Positions 1 through 6,582 of a stretch of DNA of 10,514 nucleotides are shown here, piece after piece; within the stretch, counting starts at the first letter, position 1, and every line of letters begins with the position of its first letter. A program made the position numbers and the translations under genes. This DNA comes from an uncultured Verrucomicrobia subdivision 3 bacterium (GTDB lineage: Bacteria > Verrucomicrobiota > Verrucomicrobiae > Limisphaerales > UBA11358): contig CAINDH010000183.1 of assembly GCA_903847285.1 (NCBI GenBank), positions 1 to 10,514 of the forward strand, written 5' to 3'. The notes under the pieces were generated by a model. It was not told the origin of the DNA, did no database searches, and saw only the letters and a list, made by a program, of their open reading frames with translations.

Positions 1-46
1 GGCCACATGCTGAGATTAAGTCATGGATGGCTACAAGAATGGTGGA

Positions 47-175
47 TCAAGCCGCGCTGCGGCTTGACATGACCGCGCAGCGGTCACTTTGAGGTGTGGA
101 CACGTTTCGACACACGAACGCTTCCGTCGCCTGACGCTGCGCTCGGCGACGGGTTTTTCGCAGCGCGAAAAACCC
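47..175. repeat. Cluster of perfect short hairpins (REP-like palindromes)
   Basis: Four near-contiguous inverted repeats fill this gene-free stretch. 47-67 has a 9-bp stem (TCAAGCCGC) with loop GCT. 70-86 has a 7-bp stem (TGACCGC) with loop GCA. 124-152 has an 8-bp stem (CCGTCGCC) around a 13-base interior. 151-175 has an 11-bp stem (GGGTTTTTCGC) with loop AGC. A weaker GTGTG/CACAC pairing spans 94-115. The three tight hairpins all pair without a mismatch, and every apex is a variant of a GCGC/GCAGC core. This resembles repetitive extragenic palindromes. The last hairpin could also act as a terminator or mRNA-end stabiliser for a gene left of the window. The rest of 1-294 shows no coding signal. 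The pairing is seen directly; the REP assignment is inference. Confidence 0.7.
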
Positions 176-259
176 CACCACAACCCCCGCTTTCCTCAAC
201 GGCATAATCCCACCTCTTCGCGTTAAATTCTTTCTTGCCCCAGCAACTTTGCTTTCCGA

Positions 260-288
260 TTGGTGTTCACCTAGCAACCGTTTATATT
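260..288 (+). promoter_or_regulatory. Candidate promoter giving a leaderless start at 295
   Basis: TTGGTG (260-265) and TATATT (283-288) are separated by 17 bases. The -10 box matches the sigma70 consensus at 5 of 6 positions and the -35 at only 3 of 6. Six bases separate the -10 box from the ATG at 295, so transcription would start at or next to the A of the start codon. No Shine-Dalgarno sequence precedes this ATG, which fits a leaderless message. Eye-based call only. Confidence 0.35.
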
Positions 289-294
289 GACACC

Positions 295-1089
295 ATGAAA
301 TTCGCCGGACAATTCGCCGTGGGCTTGCTTGCCGCCGTCACAATTTCTTCGCCCGCCCGCGCCGGCGATCAAGCCACCGCCGGTAATCCTTACCTTGCCA
401 TTTCCGAGCGCAACGTCTTCGCCCTTGTCCCAATTCCTGTGGTCACTAACACGCCGATCGTGGAGCCGGGTGAACCACCGCCTAAGATCACGCCCAACGG
501 TATCATGTCGCTCTTTGGCCAGTTGCAAGTGCTGTTCAAGGTGGCCGTCCCGCCCAAGGCCGGCAAACCGGCCGCGGATTTATCCTACGTCATGGCGGCG
601 GGCGAAAGGCAGGATGACATCACGGTCGTAAAAATTGATCAGCCGGCTCAGATGATTACCTTTAACAACCATGGCGCAATTCAGGAACTGCCGTTGGCAG
701 ATGCGCCGAAGCTCACCACGCCCGCCGTGCCGGCTGGCGGCCCTGGCGTGTGGGGCATTCCACTGCCTGCGGGCATGGCTGCGGGTGGTCTCAATCCTGC
801 CGCCGCCGCGCGACTCGCACGAGCCGCTGGCGGAGTGCCAAATCCCGCTGCCGCCGCTGGATCAGGCGCGGCAGAAGGTGGTGGCTTGGGTGCGGCAGCC
901 ACGGAAGGTTCCAAACAAATCTACAATCCAGCGGTGCATGACGAGCCGGGTAACAGTAACCCCGAAGTCGCCGCCGCCAAAATGGCGGTAAATTATCTGG
1001 AAGCCAAAAAGAAAGACCCGGCCAAGGCGGCCTTGTTCCCGTTATCTGCACAAGATAAGAAAGATCTGGAAACCGCCGCTGAGCAATAG
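295..1089 (+). CDS. Secreted protein with GspC/PilP-like core and Ala/Gly-rich tail
   Basis: 264 residues from the ATG at 295. An in-frame ATG at 235 exists, but starting there would put 20 residues in front of a textbook signal peptide: MKFAGQ, then a hydrophobic stretch, then ARA|GD with cleavage after residue 23. The mature protein begins with an 'ERNVFAL' segment, then a proline-rich linker. A compact beta-type domain follows with the pattern ITPNGI...LFKV...YVMAAGER..DITVVKID...ITFNNHG.IQELPL, roughly residues 70-155. That order (nGi, yl.aGe, v..Id, .n.G...L.L) is what one sees in GspC and PilP periplasmic domains, which bind secretins of type II secretion and type IV pili. A low-complexity Ala/Gly/Pro stretch and a charged Lys/Asp-rich C-terminus follow. 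There is no transmembrane anchor beyond the signal peptide, and no secretin gene next to it. Assignment to the fold is from memory of the pattern. The exact role is unknown; a periplasmic adaptor is possible. Confidence 0.7.
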   Translation: MKFAGQFAVGLLAAVTISSPARAGDQATAGNPYLAISERNVFALVPIPVVTNTPIVEPGEPPPKITPNGIMSLFGQLQVLFKVAVPPKAGKPAADLSYVMAAGERQDDITVVKIDQPAQMITFNNHGAIQELPLADAPKLTTPAVPAGGPGVWGIPLPAGMAAGGLNPAAAARLARAAGGVPNPAAAAGSGAAEGGGLGAAATEGSKQIYNPAVHDEPGNSNPEVAAAKMAVNYLEAKKKDPAKAALFPLSAQDKKDLETAAEQ

Positions 1090-1128
1090 CAGTTATGGCC
1101 GGGCGGTGGGTTGAATTATATTTGGTCC

Positions 1129-1195
1129 CCTCCACCCCAAGGGGGCGAGGAGGTAGGGATGTCACCGCTTCAGCTTCATAAGTTAGGAGTGAAGC
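1129..1195. terminator. Possible bidirectional terminator between convergent genes
   Basis: The gap between the convergent genes (1090-1210) holds two imperfect stem-loops. One is at 1129-1150: CCTC pairs with GAGG and CCC with GGG around a small internal loop. The other is at 1173-1195: GCTTCA pairs with TGAAGC around an 11-base loop. Neither has a clear U-tract. The position between two gene ends supports a termination role, but the structures could also be decayed dispersed repeats. Confidence 0.3.
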
Positions 1196-1210
1196 CCACC
1201 TAGGATGGTT

Positions 1211-2800
1211 TTATTCCGGCATCGCCACCAACGTGATGCCATTGCCGTAAAACTTCACGGCGACATCATTGGAGCTGACGAGTGAAGCGGCGCGTAGTTC
1301 CAAAAAATTCGTCTGTGTGAATACCGTTCCAGCTGTCTGCAATTCCAGTTCCCGGCACGCGACATACCGGCGCAGCAGGCCGACGTGGCGATAAATATTA
1401 TTCTTCTCGCCGGGCGGCAGCGCGGTCAGGTAGTTGCGGTCGCGCACTTCAATCTTCACCGCCGCCGTGGTTTTCAATTGGCGATACACCGATTCCAGTT
1501 TGGTATAGCCAGGCACAAACACTGCGCCGTCTGCGATGCGGTCATGTTCAAAGCGGCACATTGCGGCCATGAACCAAAGATTCGCCGCCAGCGTCACCAG
1601 CAGCAGCGGGACAAAACACTTTTTCAGCCGCACGGATTCCAAGCAACGCGCCGCGCCAAATCCAACCAGCGTAAACAGCAGCGGCAGCACCAACAGACAG
1701 TAGCGCGCATGAAAAGGCTTGCCGGCGATGAGGTTAAAGAACAGATACGCCACCAGGAGAAAAACCACGGAGAGCAGAGCCGGCGAACGCAGGAGAAATT
1801 CACGCGGCGCGGCGCGGAAGTTTTTCAGCAGCGGCTTTACCGCCAGCACCACGCCGAGCGTTGCCAGCACCGCGAAGCCGACGGAAATCAGATTCACGAT
1901 GACCAGTCCGGCCATGCCGCCGAACGTCCGTCGCGCGAGCGCGGGATAATCGCCCGGTGCATACGTCCAGCCAGGATACCAGTAATTGATCAGGAAACTG
2001 AACGGCGAGGTGATGACTTTGAGGGCGTCCGCCGAAAATTTTCCCGCGCCGCCGAACATCATCCCGCGCGTGTTCGCCCAATCGTGCCTCATATCGCCGA
2101 GCACGTAGGGCGTGTAGCAGGCTGCCGCCGCGAGCACGCCAGCGACGAGCCACGGCCAACTGGGTTTCAGCCGCATCAGCCAGCCGAACGCCAGCAGCGG
2201 TGCGATGAGCGACAGCGTGCTCATGTGGAATTGCGGGCCGATGACGATGAGGAATGGCAGCCAGAAAATCGCGGCGGACTTCGCGTGGCGCACGCAGCGG
2301 AACAGCGCGAGAAAAATCACCGCCCCGAACAATGGCATGGGCGAGGGGTTGTAGATGATGGCCGAGTAATGCACCGCCCACGGCGACACGGCGAGAAACA
2401 GCGCGGCGAGACTGGCGGTTTTTTCATCGAACAGATCACGCGCCAGTTTCCACGTCAGCGCGATGGCGCTGAGGTTGAGGAAAATTGTCAGGAAAAGAAT
2501 TCCTGAAGCCGAGTGCGTCAGTTTGATTCCCGCCACGCAGGTCAGCGTCCACAAAATACCGGGCAGCTTGGAGTTCTGGTTGCAATTGGCGTGGCTCAAG
2601 TATTGCGCCCGTTCCTCGCCGGCTTCGTAGCGCGTGGCGACTTCGTAAGCCTCCATGCCATCGTTCTGATTGCCGAACGCATCGCCCTGCGCCCACACGG
2701 CATACATCAGCCGCAACGCGAGCGCGAGGAGCAGGATGATGGGCAGATGCCAGGCGGAAAGTTTTTTCAGCCAGCCAAAATTGAAATTGGTCGGCGGCAT
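1211..2800 (-). CDS. Multi-pass membrane glycosyltransferase, GT-C type (PMT/ArnT-like)
   Basis: 529 residues from the ATG at 2800. The frame is open to a further ATG at 2908, but that extension is hydrophilic, unlike the family, and would overlap a small gene ending at 2802. Starting at 2800 gives a short cytoplasmic tail and a first membrane helix (about residues 19-37). A loop with Asp47 and Glu50 (NDGMEAYEVA) follows, then a conserved-looking KLPGILW. This is the usual position of the acidic catalytic/metal residues and the PPL-type motif in GT39/GT83 enzymes. About ten further hydrophobic segments follow, then a soluble C-terminal domain of roughly 100 residues. Family members move a sugar from a polyprenyl-phosphate donor to lipid or protein outside the inner membrane; donor and acceptor here cannot be told. 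The upstream small gene lies one base away, so the two are probably co-translated. It could instead be a GT-C-like protein of unknown activity. Confidence 0.65.
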   Translation of the reverse strand: MPPTNFNFGWLKKLSAWHLPIILLLALALRLMYAVWAQGDAFGNQNDGMEAYEVATRYEAGEERAQYLSHANCNQNSKLPGILWTLTCVAGIKLTHSASGILFLTIFLNLSAIALTWKLARDLFDEKTASLAALFLAVSPWAVHYSAIIYNPSPMPLFGAVIFLALFRCVRHAKSAAIFWLPFLIVIGPQFHMSTLSLIAPLLAFGWLMRLKPSWPWLVAGVLAAAACYTPYVLGDMRHDWANTRGMMFGGAGKFSADALKVITSPFSFLINYWYPGWTYAPGDYPALARRTFGGMAGLVIVNLISVGFAVLATLGVVLAVKPLLKNFRAAPREFLLRSPALLSVVFLLVAYLFFNLIAGKPFHARYCLLVLPLLFTLVGFGAARCLESVRLKKCFVPLLLVTLAANLWFMAAMCRFEHDRIADGAVFVPGYTKLESVYRQLKTTAAVKIEVRDRNYLTALPPGEKNNIYRHVGLLRRYVACRELELQTAGTVFTQTNFLELRAASLVSSNDVAVKFYGNGITLVAMPE

Positions 2801-2801
2801 T

Positions 2802-2969
2802 TTAGTCGTTTGAAAAACTCTCACCCAAGTCACACAAGATGGAAAGGGCTTCAACGGTTTCGCCCACAAGCAGCGCCGAGACGGCTTCGTTAGCCAAGGC
2901 AACCGCAAATTCTGGATCGCGTTTGATGCGAGCCAGAACGGTTTGTCGATATTCTCGGGTCACAGCCAT
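2802..2969 (-). CDS. Small antitoxin/regulator-like protein lacking its HTH half
   Basis: 55 residues, ATG at 2969 to TAA at 2804-2802. The start reads MAVTREYRQTVLARIKRDP and the rest includes EFAVALANEA and a GETVEALSILCDL segment. From memory this closely follows the N-terminal half of a common family of about 90-100-residue 'transcriptional regulator/antitoxin' proteins. Those begin MAxTRDFxxTVxARxxRDPxFAxALLxEAxxxxLxGExxxAxxxLRDL and then continue into a helix-turn-helix. Here the reading frame stops just after the DL, so the DNA-binding half is missing, and no remnant of it is visible downstream. No toxin gene is adjacent: only 124 bases separate it from the helicase gene upstream. The stop is followed by a single A and then the ATG of the glycosyltransferase gene (TAAAATG), so it may serve as a coupling leader cistron. 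It may be functional, or the relic of an antitoxin. Confidence 0.6.
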   Translation of the reverse strand: MAVTREYRQTVLARIKRDPEFAVALANEAVSALLVGETVEALSILCDLGESFSND

Positions 2970-3011
2970 GTCGTAGCTTTTTCAGTGTTCAATCAGACAG
3001 CAAGGTTTTTT

Positions 3012-3084
3012 AACCGCGAAATACACCAAATGCACGAAAGGGAAACGGATTAATTTTTTCGCGTGGTTCGCGTGGTTCGCGGTT
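3012..3084. repeat. Inverted repeat built from 9-base units (AACCGCGAA family)
   Basis: The left arm (3012-3038) reads as three 9-mers: AACCGCGAA, ATACACCAA, ATGCACGAA. The right arm (3058-3084) is TTCGCGTGG twice, then TTCGCGGTT. Its reverse complement is AACCGCGAA followed by two CCACGCGAA units. The arms are thus imperfect inverted copies with the same 9-base phasing and a loop of about 19 bases. The element begins 9 bases past the helicase stop codon and lies upstream of the small gene. A third, single arm sits at 8954-8980. The long imperfect hairpin may affect transcript ends. I recall similar strings as common intergenic elements in environmental bacteria, with no settled function. Confidence 0.75.
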
Positions 3085-3093
3085 GAATCTTTT

Positions 3094-6000
3094 TCACTCT
3101 TCCGCAAACAGGTATTCCAAATCCACCGCCGTTAGGCTGCGGGCGAACCCTTCTTCACCCAATACATCCGCGATGGTTTGCGCCTTGCTCTGTTGCAATT
3201 CCCAGATTTTTTCTTCCACCGTGCCGGGCGCGATGAGCCGGTAAGCGTTCACCGTCTGCGTCTGGCCGATACGATGCGAACGGTCAATGGCCTGCGCCTC
3301 GACCGCCGGATTCCACCATGGATCGTAAAGCACAACGTAGCTGGCGTTCGTGAGATTCAAGCCCGTTCCCGCCGCGCGCAAACTCAAGAGGAATACGCAC
3401 GCGCCGGTTTCTTTTTGGAATTCATTCACCACCGACTGACGGTCTTTCGTCTGGCCGGTGAGGACGTGTGTGTGGATGTTGCGCGCCTTACATTCTTTTT
3501 GCAGCAGCTCGAGCATCTGCACGAATTGTGAGAACACCAAAACTTTCTGACCGTCGGCGATAAGCGGGTCGAGCAATTCAAAGAGCGTATCGGTCTTGCC
3601 GCTCGCGGTGTTGCTGCCGACGAGCGCCGGATGGCAGCAGACCTGGCGCAATCGCGTGAGCGCAGCGAGGACGTGCATCTTGGATTTGTTCAAGCCCTGC
3701 GTCTCGACGGCCTTCATCACCTGATCGCGGCTGCGACGCAGTTCGGCGAGGTAAAGTTTCCGTTGTTCCTCGCCCAGCGGACAATCGCGGCGCTCCTCGA
3801 TGCGGTCCGGCAAATCTTTCGCGACATGTTTCTTCAAGCGACGCAAGAGCAGGGGACGCAACTTCGCCGAGAGGCGGCGGCGCGCAATGCGCTGTTCGGA
3901 TTCCGCGTTCTCGCCGCCCTTGGGTTCGTAGGTGTCGAGAAATTGATCCTGGTTGCCGAGATAGCCGGGCTGGATGAAATCGACGATGCTCCACAAATCG
4001 AGCAGCCGGTTTTCCAGTGGCGTGCCGGTGAGGGCAATTTTATTTTCGCACTTCAACTGCTTCACGGACTGCGTGACTTGCGCGCCGGGGTTTTTGATGA
4101 ATTGCGCTTCGTCCAAAATCACCGCGCGGAAGGAAAATTTATGGAACTCCTCCAGATCGCGGCGGAGCAGGGCGTAATTGGTGACGATGATGTCGTGCTG
4201 CGGAATCTGTTTCCGCAAGTTGTGCCGCGCCGCGCCGCTTTCGAGGACGAGCACCTTCATGTCTGGCGTGAAACGCTCGGCCTCGCGCCGCCAGTTGTGC
4301 AGCACGGACGCGGGGCAGATGACGAGCGAGGGCTTCGGATCTTTTTTATTCTGTTCCTTGAGCCACGCGAGCCATGTCAACGTCTGCAACGTTTTACCGA
4401 GCCCCATGTCGTCTGCGAGAATGCCGCCAAGCCGCACGCGCACGAGGTGCGCGAGAAAATCAAAACCATCTTTCTGATACGGACGTAGTTCCGCCTGCAG
4501 TTGCTTTGGCAGTTCCGCCGAAGGAACGCCCTTGAAATCACGAACGCGTTCACGCAACGCCTGCGCTTCCGGCGAATCGGCGAAGCGCGTGAATTCATTT
4601 TCACCGAGGTGGGCCACGTGCTCCAGGCCGACCTTTTGTGGCACGGCTATCAAGCCATCCACGCCCATGTCGGCCATGATTTCATGCGCACCCTGCACAG
4701 CAGCGGTATCAAGTTCCACCCAGCCGGCGTTCGGTAATTTCACGAAACGGCTGGTCGCGGCGGCGAGCCGCTCGAGGTCGGCCTTGGAAAGCTTCATCCC
4801 TTCCGCTTCCCACTCGGCGCTCACGGACAACCAGTCAATGCCGCTGCCCTTCACCACGAGACGCGGCTTGAGCTGGCGCGGACGCAGGAACAAATGGTGG
4901 AACGCCGGGTTGCCAAGAAATTCCGCTTCCACGGGTTTGGAGGCCCATGCATCGGCCAGCAGCCCGAGAAAATTTTCATTGGCATCACCGATCCACAAGC
5001 CCGGTTCCTGCATGAACCAATCCAGTTTGCGCAGCCAGTCCACGGCGGGTTCAAGGCGCGGGTCGTCGAGGATTTCCGGCTTGTCGCCCGGTTTGATGAC
5101 CCGGTTATGCGGCACCCATTCATGGCCGTTCCAGACCCAGGTGCTTTTGTCGCGCAGACTTTTCGCTAGCAGGCGCAATTGCACCGTGTCATCCATCAAT
5201 TCAAAAACGAACTGCGGCGCGGCCTGATGCGCCACGCACAATTGATCCCAGTCCACGCCGTGATTCGTCTGGGACTTGCGCAGGTGCAGCAGCAGCCGAT
5301 GGCTCAAGCGCCGCACGGGCACGGACGGTTTTTGCGCGAGATATTTCAGCACGCCGTTCGGCGGCGCATTGCGGAGCAGGAAAAAAGTATTGCCGATGAG
5401 CGCGATCGGCGACTGCCGGTTGAAAAATTTCGCCTCGCCCACCGGTGACAATTTTCCGCCCGGCAGCGCGATGTGGTGCGTAAAGGAAAGTTCCTGGTCG
5501 CCATTCTCCAATCGAGGCGTGAGCGTGATGACTTCGCCGTGGAAATGCACCGGCTGGCCGGTGCCGGCGAATTCAAGCCGGTTCGTGTTGCCCCAGCGCG
5601 CGAGCCATTGGAGCAATTCCGCATCGGTCAGCAGCAACGAATTCTCATGGCCGGCACGCTCGCGGTGCGTGTCGTAGATCCACTGGATGAATTCCCAATC
5701 CCACGGACGAAATAATTCCTGTTCGTGCGCCGCGCGGACAACGAGGTCCACGAGGTCATGTAGCGAACGTGCTTTTTCGCCGGTGCGCGGACGTAATAGC
5801 AAAAATTGTAGCAACAGCCGGTGGCGCGAAGGGTCGGATTCATCCGGCTGCGGTTTGCAAATCACACGCAGCGTCGCCCGCGGCGTGTCGAGGTGCAGTG
5901 GCGCGGCGGGCGCGAGCCAGTTTTCCAATTCCTTGACGAGACGCTGCTCCTGCTCCGCCTCCTCGGCTTGGGCAAACCGTTCGGGGTTGGCGTGGGACTG

Positions 6001-6363
6001 CAATTCCGGCGGCACGGAACGTTTTGCCCGGAGAAATAGAAAGGCGAGTTCTTCGAGCCGCGCCTTGCCGGTCACGGCAAGCATCTTGGTCCACCAGTCG
6101 GTGGTGGGGAAATCTTTGCGCGAGAGCGAGAGCTTCTCGAAATAATCTTCCAGGGCCAGCCACGCGCGCTGGGAATCCGGGCACGCGGCGAACGTGCGCA
6201 ATATTTCCTCGCGCTCGGTGACGGTGTTTTTGGAATCAGAAAGTTCGCGGCGCAAATCGGCGAAGGCGCCGTAAGTCTGCGACAGAACCTTGTGGTGCGC
6301 GTCGTATTTGTTCGCGCCCGTGCGGGTCGCGCCATTCCCGTTTTTAAGTGGAGTTCTCGGCAT
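3094..6363 (-). CDS. SNF2-family DEAD/DEAH-box helicase-like ATPase
   Basis: 1089 residues. The C-terminal half is a complete SNF2 motor. It has a Q-motif-like LRPYQKDGFDFL (about 626-637), Walker A DDMGLGKT (651-658), LVICPASVLHNW, DIIVTNYALL, the DEAQ Walker B box (751-754), ALTGTPLENRLLDLWS, KVLVFSQF, LLSLRAAGTGLNLT, and the arginine-finger motif DRSHRIGQ (to about 1034), with YRLIAPGTVEEKI just after. These are the hallmarks of ATP-driven double-stranded DNA translocases that remodel protein-DNA complexes. The first 600 residues match nothing I recognise, apart from a GIDWLSVSAEWEAEG segment near 508 of the kind that precedes the motor in bacterial SNF2 proteins. I see no cysteine-rich SWIM finger. 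The size is usual for bacterial SNF2 proteins. No nuclease or methylase gene neighbours it, so a defence role is not supported. It is divergent from the membrane-protein gene at 6583; an inverted repeat lies just upstream of its start. Confidence 0.93.
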   Translation of the reverse strand: MPRTPLKNGNGATRTGANKYDAHHKVLSQTYGAFADLRRELSDSKNTVTEREEILRTFAACPDSQRAWLALEDYFEKLSLSRKDFPTTDWWTKMLAVTGKARLEELAFLFLRAKRSVPPELQSHANPERFAQAEEAEQEQRLVKELENWLAPAAPLHLDTPRATLRVICKPQPDESDPSRHRLLLQFLLLRPRTGEKARSLHDLVDLVVRAAHEQELFRPWDWEFIQWIYDTHRERAGHENSLLLTDAELLQWLARWGNTNRLEFAGTGQPVHFHGEVITLTPRLENGDQELSFTHHIALPGGKLSPVGEAKFFNRQSPIALIGNTFFLLRNAPPNGVLKYLAQKPSVPVRRLSHRLLLHLRKSQTNHGVDWDQLCVAHQAAPQFVFELMDDTVQLRLLAKSLRDKSTWVWNGHEWVPHNRVIKPGDKPEILDDPRLEPAVDWLRKLDWFMQEPGLWIGDANENFLGLLADAWASKPVEAEFLGNPAFHHLFLRPRQLKPRLVVKGSGIDWLSVSAEWEAEGMKLSKADLERLAAATSRFVKLPNAGWVELDTAAVQGAHEIMADMGVDGLIAVPQKVGLEHVAHLGENEFTRFADSPEAQALRERVRDFKGVPSAELPKQLQAELRPYQKDGFDFLAHLVRVRLGGILADDMGLGKTLQTLTWLAWLKEQNKKDPKPSLVICPASVLHNWRREAERFTPDMKVLVLESGAARHNLRKQIPQHDIIVTNYALLRRDLEEFHKFSFRAVILDEAQFIKNPGAQVTQSVKQLKCENKIALTGTPLENRLLDLWSIVDFIQPGYLGNQDQFLDTYEPKGGENAESEQRIARRRLSAKLRPLLLRRLKKHVAKDLPDRIEERRDCPLGEEQRKLYLAELRRSRDQVMKAVETQGLNKSKMHVLAALTRLRQVCCHPALVGSNTASGKTDTLFELLDPLIADGQKVLVFSQFVQMLELLQKECKARNIHTHVLTGQTKDRQSVVNEFQKETGACVFLLSLRAAGTGLNLTNASYVVLYDPWWNPAVEAQAIDRSHRIGQTQTVNAYRLIAPGTVEEKIWELQQSKAQTIADVLGEEGFARSLTAVDLEYLFAEE

Positions 6364-6582
6364 CTAACTAAAAAAATGATGTTCTATCATTTCGACAGAA
6401 CCCCCGTTGCCGGTCAATCGCAAACCGGATTTTTTTTGGTCGGGTCGCGTTGAAGGTGTGAACCGTTTGTAAATCTCAATTTCTTTACTTGCGCGCCAAC
6501 CACTGACAGGCTTCACGCGATAAGTGAAACACGGGCGCAAGTTTTAAGACTCCATTTCCGCCACCAAAATTAGTTGCGAACC
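6364..6582. promoter_or_regulatory. Divergent intergenic region with operator-like inverted repeat
   Basis: This stretch separates the divergent helicase and membrane-protein genes and must carry both promoters. At 6374-6392 AAATGAT and ATCATTT form a perfect 7-bp inverted repeat around GTTCT, only 11-29 bases ahead of the helicase ATG. It is a candidate operator or 5'-UTR hairpin. Minus-strand TTGACC (6417-6412) could be a -35 box for the helicase, but no good -10 box lies at proper distance. A short CCGGT/ACCGG stem (6410-6428) is followed by eight T residues and looks terminator-like on the + strand, though weakly. No coding signal is seen. Confidence 0.4.

Noticed and set aside
1385..2506. 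A 373-residue + strand open frame
   Set aside because: It lies antisense to the membrane glycosyltransferase, is rich in Arg, Gln and His, and has no recognisable domain. It is a by-product of GC-rich codon use on the other strand.
2801..2908. N-terminal extension of the glycosyltransferase to an ATG at 2908
   Set aside because: It overlaps the small antitoxin-like gene out of frame, is hydrophilic with many Trp, Pro and Arg, and is unlike GT-C N-termini. The ATG at 2800 gives the expected first helix.
2802..2969. A complete toxin-antitoxin pair
   Set aside because: The antitoxin-like frame lacks its HTH half and no toxin-sized gene lies next to it on either side.
3631..4488. A 285-residue + strand open frame
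   Set aside because: It is antisense to the conserved SNF2 motor motifs, so the opposite strand is clearly the coding one.
3094..6363. Part of a phage-defence system
   Set aside because: SNF2 motors occur in some defence systems, but no nuclease, methylase, phospholipase D or other partner is nearby.
6410..6437. Intrinsic terminator on the + strand upstream of the membrane-protein gene
   Set aside because: The stem is only 5 bp with a 9-base loop. The T run is good, but the position between divergent genes makes a terminator unlikely; it is mentioned only within the intergenic entry.
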